From Eopsaltria australis (taxonomy: Eukaryota > Chordata > Aves > Passeriformes > Petroicidae), in contig JAVTVJ010000118.1 of NCBI GenBank assembly GCA_034509425.1, forward strand, positions 1,054,001-1,118,000: DNA of 64,000 nt, in the 5' to 3' direction. Position numbers and translations under genes: made by a program. Of the stretch, positions 24,263 to 39,200 are shown piece by piece. The notes under the pieces are model-generated. The model searched no databases and was not told the DNA's origin. It saw nothing but the letters and a program-made list of their open reading frames with translations. Position 1 is the first letter of the stretch, and every line of letters starts with the position of its first letter.

Positions 24263-27179
24263 CTTCTGACGAGCCCCTTTTGGGTTACACATACAAGTGC
24301 ATGTAAAAATTTCTACTTCTCCCACTGAATTGAAGTAGCTATGCAACTGTAAATCACTCTGTGTTATACAGCATGGTTTGTGAAAAGGATTTTTATTGTC
24401 ATAAAAACGATTTTCAGATTAAAACAGACATTAGAGTTTTGGCACATTAAGGAGCTTGTAATTTGGGCAGGAAATCTCAGCTGCCTTAACGCGTTGGAAG
24501 CCCAAGGCATAAGGTGGTTACAGTTGCACAGTCATCCACGGTAACCTCTCCCTCCTTACCTCCTGGGGCAGCTCAAGTCTCAGGTGAAGTTAATTGTCAA
24601 TTCCAAGTTATACCCCGTTCTTAATCTCCAACTGATGACTGCGGCCGTAAGAGCATTATAACATGCAGCAGCACAATTTCAAACACCCATGCATCCATCT
24701 ACCATTTCTCCATTGGCAAAGGGCAGATACTTTCCTGCAACATCTTGGAGCACGAGCTACTCTTCTCCTGTGCCTGTATTAATTCAGGCCAAATATTTCC
24801 AACATTTTCTGTAGACTCTTAATGGAAATAGAAAGAATATGCATGGGCAGGTATAACGCTGTCTCTGAGAGCTTCTATCACCCTGTGGGTAGGAGCCTGA
24901 CCCTGAGAAATGCAAGCCACTGCCCTCCATCCCTAGGAGGAAGATGGGGATTGCAGGAAGAAGTGCAAGAAGCTGGATCCTCTGCTGAGGCTGGTTCTAT
25001 GTTCTGCTTCATCTTCTGACATTTCATTCTGCGAGAAACAGAGCTGCTGTTACCCTTGATTTGGATACACTGGGAAAAAGTACAAACCCTTATTTTGAGC
25101 AGATACATGGCAGCCCTAAAACACGATCACTTATGAGCTAGAAGTTTAAAAATGACGAGACAACTCTCATTTCTGGGATTCCTGGAGGGGCACTGATTTT
25201 GCTTGGGGAATTAGGTTTTTACAGAAACTGAATATGCCAAGATATGCACCCAATTTAACATCATTAGACTTGAAAGCTGGGTTCAGTCACTTCACAGCAA
25301 AATAAAAGCTATTTTCCAAGCAAAATTGAAAACAGAATCACTTCACAGCAATAACACGAATTTTCAATAGATCATTTTTCTTCCAGCCCAGCTCACACCA
25401 CCCCTTCAGATCTCAACTCTAATTATCACCAAGAAAAAGTTTTACAAGAGAGTAAATCTGGTAAAAATAGAATAATAAATGCCCACAGGTTGAAACATGT
25501 GCTTGGAATACACAGAAATCAAATCAGAAACCATCTAAATGTTCCAAGCCCAGATCAGTTACAATGGATGGCAAAATACAGGAAAAAAATGCTCTAGTTA
25601 ATATTTATAAATAGTTACTCCTGCTGCCTAAGTTTGTTTGTTAAAAAGCGTTTCAGCATACCTCTGAAATGATCAAGTAGTTTAATAACTGAATTGAGCT
25701 ATGCATTCTTCCTGCACAAACGAAGGTATCTATCTATGGACAATCTTGCAACAGATCACACAGACACTATGACTACATTCACATGCAAATTGTGCCTACA
25801 TCACTGTTATTAAACGTGGAGCAGTGAATACAGCTCTGACAGTGTTTGCATTTTATGTGCTACATTTTGTCTTCTTTGGATGGGAAACAAAATTGGGTTT
25901 TAACACTCCTTCTAGGGTGGTACAGAGCTCCACACAAGGATGTCTAAACAACCTCAAGGAATAGAAAAGAAATTCTCATATAGAAAAAAATCACTGAGAC
26001 ACACTGAATACCATATTTCAGCTCCAAGTGGCTAATGGAAGTCTAATATTTTATAGCTTTACTCAAAGTTCAGTGAAGTCAGCAGAAACATGTGATGGGT
26101 TTTATGTGCCAGTGCTCTGTTATGTATTATTGTGTGTCATTATAAACCAACCTGCAGATGTTGATCCTAACTCTTCTGGGATCCTTCCTCACAAATACAG
26201 TGGGCAGATCCTACCTGAGCAGCCCTTAGTGTGAGAAGGTCCATTAGCCTCACCAGATTAATGATTTCTGTAATGGAGCTGGCTGGCCTGTCTGGTCACC
26301 ACTAAGAAGATAGAGACAGAAGCACATCCTGAGCCCACACTGCTCCAGCACCCCACCTTCACAGCATATGTTCTTGAAAACTGGGCAGCAGTGACTGCCT
26401 GGAAGTGACTAAATTAATCATTTAACACTCCCTCCCCCCCCTTCCCCAAACTGTGTAAGACAAGTGTATTTAAAAGATTAGGGGTTTTTTTTCCCCCACT
26501 TTTGCTCAGTACTTCATATTCCCCTCCTTCCCAAGGAAAAAATCCCACAACCCTTTCTTTAGATTTATTGTGAAGAACAATCAATTTTGGTCTCACATTT
26601 ATCAACATACTCATTTCCTCTTGCACTGTTCCATAAAAATCCCCTTACACCCTTGTGTAAGCTCTGCACATGTTGGCAAACAGCTCATAGCCTGGGAAAC
26701 TTTTTCCACTGTATTTTCTTTTCTCACCACTAAAAACTCAAGACTTAAAAACTCTCAGGCCTCAACACTTTCTGTTTTACTAAGAGTGACTCTGCCACTC
26801 CATTTGTCTCCATCCCCTACTGGGATGAAGAGTTCAGCCCAAGAAAACTGGTTGCAGACCTCTTAAAAAGTAGCAATTGCAAACTACCCCAGTGCATGGC
26901 TCAGCCGGGAGATGAATGGTTTTGCTCAGCAAGACAAAGCACTCTGAAGTCAGGTCTGCCTGAGAAATGGGAGGTAAATTTGAGAGCAAACAACAAAATA
27001 CTCTTTTAAAAGTCACCTCCCCTCTTCCACACCTGCCGACTTCAACAAACCTATAATGAAATTTTAATCGTATTCCTTTGAGACAACAATGCATAACTTT
27101 TTTATCCCCCTCATGCAACAAGTTACAAAAGACAGAAAGAAGCCAAGAGACAGGCACCCTGAGCACTGGCTTATCCCAG

Positions 27180-27665
27180 CAATGGAACGAAGGGGTGAGG
27201 AGCTGCCGGAGCTCATGAGTGTCCCACCTCCTGGCCAGCCTGGCAGGAGCCTCCCCCCCCTGGCACAGCCTTAGGTACCTACCCGGGCTCCGGGCTGGGC
27301 GGTGCCTCCTCCGCCAGGGAGCAGGCAGCTCCCGGCTGGCGGAGCAGCCTCCCGTCGTGGAGCGGGACGCTCCAAGAGCCAAGAGATGGCGCCGAGGCAG
27401 CACCGGGGGTGTTTGTTGGTGGCACCCGCCTGGGCTCTGTCCCCGGCAGACGCGGGCGATGCCGGCGGAGCAGAGCATGGGACTCCTCAGCCCTCTGCCA
27501 CCGGCTGTCCTGTGCTAATCTGCGGCCGCCAGCTTAGGGATATAATTAGACTCACAAAGGAGCCTTGTTAGCGCTCCCTGCTAAGAGACCGGAGCACTTC
27601 AGATTAGTCAAACTCGCGACTCTGCCGCTGAACGCTGCTGCGGAGCTCGGCGGGGAAAAAGCTGA
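27180..27665. promoter_or_regulatory. Second CpG-rich island in the same intron
   Basis: This segment of nearly 500 bases has many CpGs (GCGCCGAGGCAGC, GACGCGGGCGATGCCGGCGG, CTGCGGCCGCC, CTGCGGAGCTCGGCGGGG), a GC box (GGGCGG) and a GATGGCGCC element. It is the best candidate in the window for a promoter, either of a PDZ-less SHROOM2 transcript (minus strand) or of an unrelated transcript. Long open frames across it on both strands are expected in GC-rich DNA and match no family I know. Confidence 0.6.
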
Positions 27666-30600
27666 GCAAAGCCCAAAAAAATGAAATCAGAGAACTCTTC
27701 CTGACGGAGCAGAAAGGAGGGGGATTTTTAGTTTTCGTTTGAAGTGGTGTTTGATATGGCGCATGAAAAATGCGTTGGCATTATGCTGCTGAAATTGTTT
27801 GTTTGAACTGTTGTATCCTTTTCCAATCTTCTAAGCAAATACATGGGCAGGTAAATAGATGCGTCTGGGGCACTGCATTGGAAAGACGTTAATGTCACCT
27901 ATGAGATGACAAAGCTAAAAGAAAATCTCTTAAGAGCTGATGGATCATCAGTGGTAGTGGAGAGTTACAGATGTTTTTCCAACATATGAAAAACAAGCAG
28001 TCTTGTCAGGGAGTAGCACTTCCCCTGAAAGAGAGGCAGCCTGTTCCATCCATAGAAACAAACTGTATCAGTGTGCAGGCACTGGAAATCATCACCTACA
28101 GAAAAAAGTGGCAGGTACATCGTTCCATCCCCCAGGGGGACTGACACTACAGATTCTGGGGAGTTCTTTCAAAGGACAACTTATTTTAAAAGTCTTCTGA
28201 AAAAATCAGCTTTATCCCATAGTCACACAATTAATCCCCTTCTGCTAGCCAGACTGGCACATGTAAGCTTGCCATGGTTGCTGACTGTCATCATATCTGA
28301 GGATATAAAGGATACAGTAACAGGCTGCACAGTTTCGGGGAAAATGAAGATTAATTGTGTTGTACCCTTAAAGACTGGCACAGCAGAATGAAGATAAACT
28401 TTCTTCTTACACACTGGTCTATGTGCCATGATCATGTTTTCCTTAAGTTCACTGACCCGTCACACTGAATAACAACTATACTTTTTTACTGGTTCTGTTC
28501 GAATACAGAGCAGACTGATTGCACCACAGCATCCTTACCAACCAAGTGACCCTCATCTTGCATGTGTAAAATGAACAACTTTTCACAGGTCAAAGCAGGA
28601 TGCATTTGTAGTTGTAAAGGAAAAGCTGCAAGTTCCATGGATTTACACAAATCTTCAAACTTCAGGAAGGAGGTTGGCTAACAGGCAAGAAGTGGTCTTA
28701 TTTTGTGCAAGCATATGTATTTGGATTTTAATAAGAAATCCAGTTAAGACAGCATATGACAGAATTACAAATTATAAAGAAGTCCAATAGCTCAACTGTG
28801 TGAACCTGCTGGAAAGTTAGATGGTGTCTGGCTAAAACTTTCTCAGCCAGACTGATAAATTCAATTAAAAACAACGGCACTTCATATAAAGGTGAGAGTA
28901 TAGATTACTCACAGATGTTAAAGCTACTGCAATGAGGGTTTTTGGAAGTAGCTTTCAACAAAGGTAAGCTAAACCTAGCACGATGCCTTGCTTATTAACA
29001 TTAACACACATGCAGGTGTGTGCATGTGCATATTCAGTCCAGAGAAAAGCAGACTTTGATTTAATAGCTCACTTTTCTAACAATGTTTCAGAAGGAGTCT
29101 AACAAACATGGAGTTATTACTGTGTAAATGAGAATGCAAAGTCAACCTGACAAATATTATTCTATGCTTGGTCACCTATTTGGCAAAACAGACAAGTAAA
29201 ATTCAAGTGGGGAAAAAAAAACCTTTTTTTCCTGAATTTCAGCAGTAAGTCCATCATCACTCTATATAACAGAAGAATAAATTGCATTCGGTAGATACTA
29301 CTGAATCTGCTGTCTAAAAAACGATGAGAATGACATTGATACAGTGGTAAGAGACAAGGAAAACTAAGTATTTCCTTAATTTTAAAGAAAATGAAAACCC
29401 GAACCTCAAAATACAGCTGACTAATAGGATTTTTAATTTGCTTTAAATGCCTTTTTTTCAGTCTTAATCTGCAATCAGATACTGCTGAGCTGTCCTTCTA
29501 GACTGCAGCCAAAACGGCAAACAAGCTCATCTTACCTTCACTACAAAGACTGCTGGGCATGGCAGTACATTTGCTGGAAAACAGCTAAACAGTCAACATA
29601 ATTGCTATGAAAGCTTTCCCAGAAGTTGAAATTTTAAAAATATCCCTGAAAGGACTAGGATTATTACAGTGCTTATGTGACATATAGGATCCAAAGATGA
29701 ATGAAGGTGGGTGATTGGACGAATGCCACACACAAGAGTTCAGACTACAGAAGAATTTTTCAGTCAAGGGCCAAGACCCCTCTCATTCAAGGCCTTATCT
29801 CAAGTGTAAACCTGCCTCTCTCAGAGAGTACAACTAAGTAAACAACCTGGAATCATTACTCCAGTTGCTGTTGGGTTACAGTATAGAAGGAAAAGAAGCC
29901 TACATCATGCACTGAGTATTAACGCAGACATACTCAAAGCTTTGACACTGGATGCACAATCCCAATAGTATTGAATTTATATAGTATCAAACAACTGTTC
30001 ATTAGTGACTGCTCTTGAAAGAGGAAACTGTATGTCCCTAGTTCAAAGGAAACCCTTGCACATCACAATCTGAGCTTCCAGAAGACTTTGCTTACTGAAA
30101 ATTAAAACATCAGCTAAAAACTTTGTATTAAAATACAGAATAGGTCAAAAGTTAACCTCCCACCTTCTCCTTTCCCATCCCCAGAATGAGAAAACACAGA
30201 TTCAGGGTGAAAAGTTTTCAAGCTTTCACCAGGAACACACATATCAGTTTCACTTGAAAAGTTTCCCAAATAATTTTTTTCATTCATTTTAATAGCCAAA
30301 GTTGTGGGAAGTAACTTGCTCATCACCAAGAGCAGTGCCACAGGAAGAGCAGCGCCACAGGAAGAGCAGCATCTGCAATGAAGCCAGTTAATAAAGGTGC
30401 CCATCCCTGTCTCTCCTGCACCTGACTCTGGCTGCCAAGGCAGATTTCATTCCCCTCCAAGCCTCCCCCCGTCTGTCCACAGATGTACGGCTTTTCACCA
30501 AAAACACAGCAAAAAAAGAGGTTAAAAACCTGAATGCTCAATATCCCTGTGCCTTTGAGATCTGGGAAACACACAGCATGCTTTTGCCTAGACTGACCTT

Positions 30601-33600
30601 CCTGCATTATTAAAATATATAGTACCACATTTAATTTAGGAATGCTTATCCAACACAGACTGTTGTGTCCTAAGGCAGAAATTTCTAAATAATATACATA
30701 CTTTTGAAATCCCTTAAATCATTTAAATGAAAGTAACAGCCACAAGAGAGCGCTACCAGCAAAGGATTCAGTCACAGGGAGAAATCAGACTTTAAGGTAT
30801 ACAGAGTAATAAAAAAATAAAGATTGTGGTTAGGCAGTCTTATTTGCACATCTAAAAGGAGTCTTCAGACATTTAATTGCAATAGCTGTGATCTTCAGAA
30901 GTCAGGAGATATTCTGGGTGTCTCCATTTTTGAAGGTGGAATTTGAGATAGAGCAATGAATGTTTCTCTTTGTTTCAAAGGGAGATTAGTCAGCATTTTT
31001 TGCAACTTTAAAATGACCCACTCCAACTGAGACACCTGAAATTAACAGCTTTTCTGACATCACTGGTTTTTTTCCTGAAAGTTTGTAGCTGTCTGAAACT
31101 CAATCCAGTGAGTTAAAACAAAAAAACTGTGGCTTTGCTGTTGTTTATGATCTCTGTGCACTGAGTATCTGAATACCTTGTACTCCCCTCTTATTTATCT
31201 TTTCAAGAGAAGTGCCAACAAATTATAACAACAAACACTATTTTTCTGGAAGCAGCAAATGGAACTGCAGCACTTTTTTTTCATGCAGAACAGGGGTTCT
31301 TGTTTTTGCAATTTCAGCTTCTAGTATCTTATCATAAAAGGAAACAACTTCCAAAAAGTATCCCCAAAAAAAGAAGTGACCTAGAACTTAAAAACAATAA
31401 AATAAAAATATAAACACATGCTTAACTTTGGGACTTCTAGGGGGAGGGAGAGGCTCTAAAAAAGAAAAGTAGTAATAAAAGCAATCAATTAATATTCAGA
31501 TATTCTTAGAATGACAAATTGAACCAGTATTTTGACAGACAAGCTATTGACAGAATTCTATTTTATGGGTATCTGTACAAATCCCTAACATTTCAGCAAA
31601 GCAGCATATTCTACCTATAATGCCCATTCTCACATGCCAAAATTCACACAAAGGTCTACACAATTGCTTTTTGCCTTGCTGTCAACCATGGCAAGACCTA
31701 TAAGGCCTGTAGCACTGGTCTTTGCTTTCTGCTCCCGTGTGTCAGGTTACCAGTCAGTCTGACCTTCCATATGACAGTCATCCTGCACCTGAAAAATGGA
31801 GCAAACAGCACCACCACACTACAGCCAACAGTGCCTCTTTTAAAGAAGCCATGTTGGAGGGACTATGACCTTGTCACAGCACAGCAGCTCCTTTCCTATC
31901 ACATGCTCTAATAAGTTGCATTTTACATAAAAAGAAACTAAAGAGACCTGCTAAACGCTCTGCTTCTGTCTGTGAAAATAAACAAATGCAAATAAATTAT
32001 CAACCCTAGTGCCCTTAAAGACTTCAGTCATTAACTTGAAGAAATCAGGATTTCACCATGACAGTTTGCTCAGGTTTTCCTTGTTCCTCAGCCCAACTGT
32101 ACAGGCTTGAGCAGGATGGAACAGCAATTTCATTTATAAATAAGATACGCACTGTCAACAAAGAGGTATTAATTTGTATGAGGTATAACGTCATAAATCT
32201 TCCTGCCTTCTGAATTCACAACAGACTACCATGATAAAGCTCTCAAATTCTGGAACTGTTTTTCCTTGCTCTGCCTTGGGGAACCAGATAGACACATCTG
32301 GATGTCTGAGATAAAAGTGTTGATCTTGGGATTTATGGTGTATTATATAAGCTACATAAATACTTTTCCCTCATCCTTATTTTCTGCACATTCCACTACC
32401 TTTTGATGGCCAGATAGCATTAAACTCCTGATGTCATTCTCTTACCTCAGTTTTTGCCATGATTTATCAGAATTCCTCAGAAGGAAAATAAAACTTTTTT
32501 TTAATGAATATTTATCATTAGAAAACATCTAAAATGTTTCACATATTGAATTAATTGGTTTTGACAGGATTTATTTTCAAGTATTTTGGAAATTATCATG
32601 CCATGTAAAGTGCTAAAGAAGTTAACCTTTAAACACAATCTTTAACTACAAAAGAAGTGTTATTCACCAGTAACAATGAGGAAAAACACAGGGCTAATGC
32701 TAACAGCAGTAGGAGTCAAAATACACGGGGGATTTAAGGCTCTCTTACCATGGCTGAGGCAAAGGACCAGGAAGCAGAGCAGCCTTCAGACACATTCCCT
32801 CAGGCCATCTCTGCCCAGAATGGGCACGCTGCCTTCAGCAAGAAGGAACCTGCCACATCCTTGGGACACACAGCCACAGAAACCCTGGTGCTGCTTGTGG
32901 CCAGAAACAACGGGTGTGTTTTGCCTCCCAGCCACTCACCACAACAAGCTTACCCTTCAACAGCCATCCCAAATGAGTTCAGCTTCCTCAGAAACCACAT
33001 TCCAAATACTGGTCTTACTACAGAGGTGTGGTGTTTTCCCACACCGATTTCAGCTGTAATTTACCTAACCATGTCCAAGGTGACCCAGAAACAGGAATGG
33101 GGAAAGGGAATTCCTCCTGTCCCAGGGCATTTCAGGAGACAGCCCAGCCCTGCTTTGTCTTGATCACGGTTAAAACAGTATAGCCACATGATGCAGATCA
33201 CTGAGCCTCCACAAAGAACTGTGCCACAAGCTGGTATGGTTCAGGTTTTACCTGAGAAAGCTATAACCTATGCCAGGCCGGTTACCACCCCCCAGAGTGC
33301 TTTCTTCCCCGTCAAATGCCACCTCCGGCTCAGCTGCCCACCTGCTAGCAAGGCTACTCCCTGAGCCAGATCAAAGAACTGACTCTGATTTCGATTGCAG
33401 CCCAGCAGAAATTTCCCTGAATTTCGGCTTTTGTCAGTTTGTCCTTCCTCTGCACTCAGCATGAAGCTGGACTGAAAGCACAAGGGCTGTATAACTCAGC
33501 AGTGTGGTAGCTGTGACTCTGTGCCAGGTGATCCAGTATTATGCAGATTCAGTAGCAATGACCATAAAATATCCTGGGTTTCTTGGGTAAGAGATAAGAT

Positions 33601-36190
33601 GCAAATTTCTTCAGTTATTCAGTAACTAAATCTGCAACACACTTGCATTCCTGCCCTTCTTTCAAGTGATCACATTTCTGAAGTTAAGGGTTGGATTCAG
33701 GAATTATTTTAAAACTTCTTTATAATCTTTTCAAATTGGAAGGTGTTACATGTAGCTACTTGAGCCAAGTAGAGCATAAAATCTCTACACTCAATATGGT
33801 AGATACTTAATGCTGAAATGCCTAAGAAGCGCCAAGTTCTCAAACTTGTCAATCAATTAATCTTCAGGATGTGAAATATATAACCTAAAATAAAATTTCC
33901 ACAAGGAAAAAACTGGAACACACTGAAATAGGAGTATTACTCCTTCTCTCCTGAAATCAGACATGTGCATTTCAACATCCTTGACTAGCGTTTAAAAACC
34001 CAACATTATTAAGTGCTTAAAAGCAATCCCAAACAATTAATTGTTTCAAAACATATACAACATACACAGAAGCAGGCCTTCAATGTGCAAAGATCATCTC
34101 TGACATAAAAAGATTATTTATTTGGTCTTTAATGGGTGGGTTTATAATTCTGTTTCAGTCAGGAGTCTGCAGATATTTACAGTATTATCGAACAAAAAAA
34201 TGATCTGTGTGTGCATGCAAAAGTATTATGTGGAATGAGTAACCCCCAAAGTTCAGAAGGTTCACTTATTTTCCTCTCTCTCACCCTAGGGGCTACATAT
34301 TAAGAGGTTCCAGCACCTACACTGAAATTCGCAAGTGGAAAGCAGTTTTCAGAATAACTCCAATGTACCACCTTGTAAAAAGCTATGGTTAGATCCTGTA
34401 AGCACTTGTATACTTTTTTATCTTCAGTCATGTGAGTGCTCTTACTAAATTGGATGAGACTACTCATGCTCAAAATTAACTGTTTTGACAAGTGCATGCA
34501 TGATTGAAGGAAAAAAAACCACAACTAAAACCCAGTCATGACTCATAGGTTGATACTGTTTGATGGATATCCCATTCCACAAGACAGTCATGTTGCCCAA
34601 TTTTGGTAATTACTTAAAAAAACTGAATAGCATTGCTACAAGTAACCGTTCGAATGAGTATAAGCAAACTATAGACTATTCCTCTTACCTACAAGGAAAT
34701 GTCTATGGCCTTCCCTAACAGAGTTGACTTGGTAAAATATTGTGACACCTGCTGTAATTTTGGCTGTTATTTAAGCTTTACAGGGCAGAGTTTTTAGATT
34801 TGCAAAGAAATAAATTATGAAAGTTGCCACAAAATGAAAACATTTTGTCAAAATCCAGGCTTCTATCAAATACATGACATATGTATTTGAGAGAAGCCTG
34901 ACAGCTGTATAAGACAAATATCCAAAATCACAAGACAACAATTCGCTCTTTGAAATCAGGGACAATACACCACCAACTGGAGGAACTAAAGCTTACAATC
35001 ACCTCTATCAGTGTGTAACTAACACCATGAATCAAATCATGCTAAGGCAACTAAGAAACAGGTGAGGTAGGCAGAAAATTAAGAAACAAAAGTGCTTTTT
35101 AGATGTACACCCCACCAAAAAGGCAGTTGGCACGGGAAACATCCAGACACTTGGGTGGTATTGCTAGGGTTACAGCAAAGGGAATGTGGATTCACACTGT
35201 TGATGTGTTGGGTTAAGTGACTGCAATGCAACCAGGGAAAATGGCCCTCATCAGGGATTTGCTAAGGTATAATTTGCTGAAAATATAAGACGGAAGTGTG
35301 TATTCCTCCTTTTGTCATGTCCATTCCCCTTCCATCAGTAGTGCAGGATCACACAGATGAAGGATGAGGAACACAGTGGAGACTCATCCCTGGATTTGCC
35401 GATGGAGAAGGTGGAAGGCAAGCCAGAGCAGGAAGGGACCTCCATGTGGGCTGGCCTACTCTGTGTGTCCCCACTGAGCATGTGGGTACAGGGTGGTTTA
35501 TTTGGCAGATGTTCCATTAAATATTTCTTTATGGAAAGAACCTGCTGGGATTGCTAAACACTGTGCTTACAGGACATCCATCCCAAGGTTCTTCTGAGCT
35601 GGGCCTGTAGGTGCTGTGCAGTTCACATGATGTGCCACGTTTGTGCCTATCTGGTTCCTGCCACCCCACTGTGAGCCATGGTAGCTCACAGGCAGCAAGC
35701 AACAGAAGAGAAAAAGAGGTGCCCTAGCCTGGCCATGCCCTGTCACATATCCTGAAATACGTCTTGCTCCCCTCTCCATCCCCAGAGCTGGTTGGGAGCA
35801 GTGTTATGTGTCCATACCTGGCACACCTGCTTTTTACCATCCTGCTCAGAGCAAAAGAGGGGGCCCACAGCAATGAACTAACTCTTCACTTCTCAAGTGA
35901 AATTTGTGAAGTGGGAGTTTAAAAGAGCCCAGCCCTTCCATCAACTGCAGTCCCACAGAAATGTTCATGCCTTCAACCTGAAAGCTGTGTGCATCTGTTA
36001 CAAAGACCCACTCCCAAAGATCTGCAGCAGCACACGCTGGTCCATAGCTGTCAGTTCCAAGAAACACAGGCAGCAAGGGGCTGTCACACCTGCCCACTTC
36101 TTACAGCAATGGTACATGTATGCAGCCACAGCCCTGAAAGCCCTACTAGTTTCCCACATATTTCCAAAGTCTGGTTGAAATACAGGAATT

Positions 36191-36216
36191 AAAAAAAAAA
36201 AAATTAAAAAAAAAAA
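36191..36216. repeat. Interrupted poly-A tract
   Basis: A13, TT, then A11. Confidence 0.85.
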
Positions 36217-39200
36217 TCCATTCTTCCATTCTTGGTCAGTTAAGGCCAAGGTCAGTCTTCAAAGAGGAGGCATTATGGCTACTGGGCAACAAGAGAGAAA
36301 CCACTGCTATTTGTTTTGCCATAACAAATCCTGGTTCCAGAAGAAATGACATCTAATTGAAAGACAAAATGATTTCACTTGTACCCAGCAGTGGCTCTCT
36401 ACAAGTGCATTTGGTTTATTGAGCAATGCTTAACCAAAACCATGGACAAAACAGTATGCAAAATGTTTAAAAGCAGAAAAATACATGTAATTTTGCAGAT
36501 ACCATTTTGGTATCTATGAAATTAGAATTATCAAGGCCAAACACAGGTAAGAGACAGAATTCACAGTCCTCCATCTGTATCTCATAATTGTACAGAAAAA
36601 AAAAAATCCCTCAATTTTCCAAGTCATCTCACAAATTGATATTGTCAAGTTTCACAGACTATTTCTGCAGCCACAAGGAGCCATGAAGTACACAGGTAGC
36701 TACTCCACAAGTCATAAATAGGTAAGACTAGATCTTGCTAAGTTAGACAAAACCCACTACAGAAAGGTAATTGGTAGTGTTCAGCAGGTTTCTGCTCAGA
36801 ATGTGACGAATTTAAGTGATCTCCCATCTCAATGTTGTAAATGACTGTCAAGATTTTTATTCACAGATTTCTGCTCAGGTCTCAGGTGTCTGAAACAGTA
36901 CTGTACAATCTTGGAGCCCTCAAGACATTAATTAAAATTTCCTTCTTCTGTGCTTTAATTAAGAGTTGGCTGTCTTCATGAAGTGCCATGCAAATAAAGA
37001 TAACCCTAAGTTTCCACATCCAGGTGTTTATAGCACAAGTATCAGGAAAGTCACTTCCCTTGTTAGGGTTTTGCACAGTAATGTCATTATTCATATTACG
37101 CTTCTGATCACAAGTGTGTTTGCTCCCACTCTCTTTTCCTCTCCTTTAACAAGGGACTTCCTCAGCATTGCAAAAAGATCTTGCACTTTGGCAACATGAA
37201 GGCACACCACCAAAATGCTACAGAAAAGGAAAAAAACCCAACAAGCCCTCACGTGTACACAAAGCGGCCAAACTCCAGACCTTTAAAGCTTGTTCTCAGG
37301 CACTGGCAGTACCTGCAGAGTTGGCCAAATTAAACCAAGTCCAGCTTCTCATCACTAGCAGACCCTGTGGAAAAGAGGCTCCTTCCCTCACCCACCCGTT
37401 TTGACTGCCACTAACAGATGACTCCAGCAGCCAAGAGGACAAACCATGTAACTTCTTAGGGGGATTCCCAGAGGTTAAAATCTCACCCTGCCTTTAATAA
37501 ATCACACATGAAAGCCTCACCTATGCGCCAATTCTTAACAGTTTAATGAGTCTCATGAATGCATAGTGAAAAATTACACTTACTAAGGATTTGTGATATG
37601 TGCTTATGTCTGGATTGTGCAAAGGAATGAAGACGGTATGTAGTAAGTAGAAAGGAATTTAAGTTAGAAGTATACGCAAAACAAATTACACTGAATATGG
37701 CAATCACCTCAACATCAACATTCAGTATCGACACTCAGACCAATTTCACTTGTGTGTAGATTTGCATACCATTTCCAAACAAAAGAAATTCACATGTAAT
37801 TCCTGCAAGATGTCCTAAGCACAGTTTGCTTTCCATTTTCCTAGGAAAGGAATCTAGTCAAGAAATTACTCAGTACTACACTGAAGAACTAGCATGCAAT
37901 TGAGATGTATTGTTTCTACACTTGTTTTCACTTGAGAAAACAAAATGAAGCATCCTGAGTCCTATTTTAACCCAGGACCAAAAGTACACTGCACTTGTTC
38001 TACTATAAATATATGTAAGCTACTTAAACATCATGTTTGTTGTTGAGCCAGTTGCACAGTCCTGATTTGGTTTATACCACAACTATTCAATGTTTGCAGA
38101 AAATACAGCAAAGTATGTATGCTGATAGCCTACATATTTATGCTGACAGTTTTATTTAGAAACCAGTGTTATCTTCCCTGCGTGAGTCAAGAATCATATT
38201 CGTTAAAAACAGCAGGTAAATATAATTTTGTGGAAGCCAGCTACCACTGCAGAACAACCTAAGTCCCTAAAGAAACCTTTGTCACAGACACAAAACTGTT
38301 ATTGTTAATGAAACACATTACTCTTGCTAAAACATTTTCCCCTGGTCTTTGCTGTAGGTACGTTAGACTTCTAAACAAACAATAGGATGTCCTACTGTTT
38401 CCTACATACAGTTAGATCAACACAGGATCAGGCTGTGGCTCTACTGCTTTGAGAAGAAATTTCACAGGAACACAATTTTCAGCAGTGACAAAATCTGATT
38501 TTTCTCAATTAATTATACTGACATTATAGCAAGGAAAGTTCTCTACTTTTCAGAAGAATTTTGTTAGGAAGTAATTTTTTCATAACATAATAGATTTTTA
38601 AAAGTTTGCTATTCACTTCTGGATCAGTATGCAAACAGGTAAGGCAAACAACACCAAGGAAAAATGTTTTCCACATAAAATCTAGATCTTGACTATGCAC
38701 ACTAACTCTCACAGATTCCAAGAACAACATGATTAAAACAAAGATTCTCTTAAGCTTCAGGATTCAGTTGAACTTCAAACCCTCTGTCTATTTTGTGCTT
38801 CAGATTACCACACTGACACCCACAGAGAATAAAATGTTAAACCAATGCTACAGAGAGACATCACAGTGCTAGACAAAGGACACCAAGCAAGCAGACAAAA
38901 AGATGCTAAGATAACTTGCAGATCAATACTTCATCTTACATGTAACTCAATGAAAGGGAATTGTGGGACTATTCCCAGTCTCCCCAGGGAACAGTAAGTG
39001 TGGATCTGAAGATTGAAATGTCTAAAAATGCTAAAACAGCCATTTCAAGATTGCTGCAATTGATTAAAGCGCAGACTACCTCTGAAAAGTGGTGGTCCTA
39101 CCCAGCTGATAACCTACTTAAGTAATTTTGTAGTCAGATCAGTTCCCTGATCCAATTCAATCCAGACCTGCAGGAGTGCTCACACAAAGACTAAACAACT

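Noticed and set aside
23977..24346. Open frames on both strands around 24.0-24.35 kb
   Set aside because: They are produced by the A/C-rich tract, giving Lys/Pro/Asn-rich or Phe/Gly-rich artefacts.
26834..27478. 214-codon minus-strand open frame across the second CpG island
   Set aside because: GC-rich DNA has few stops; the first half is Arg/Pro/Ala-rich shadow sequence and the second half is ordinary intron. There is no domain, and splicing at the candidate donor would leave the wrong phase for SHROOM2.
30740..30753. CTCF-like motif (CCACAAGAGAGCGC)
   Set aside because: Two mismatches fall in core positions, so it is weaker than the 19.77 kb site and likely chance.
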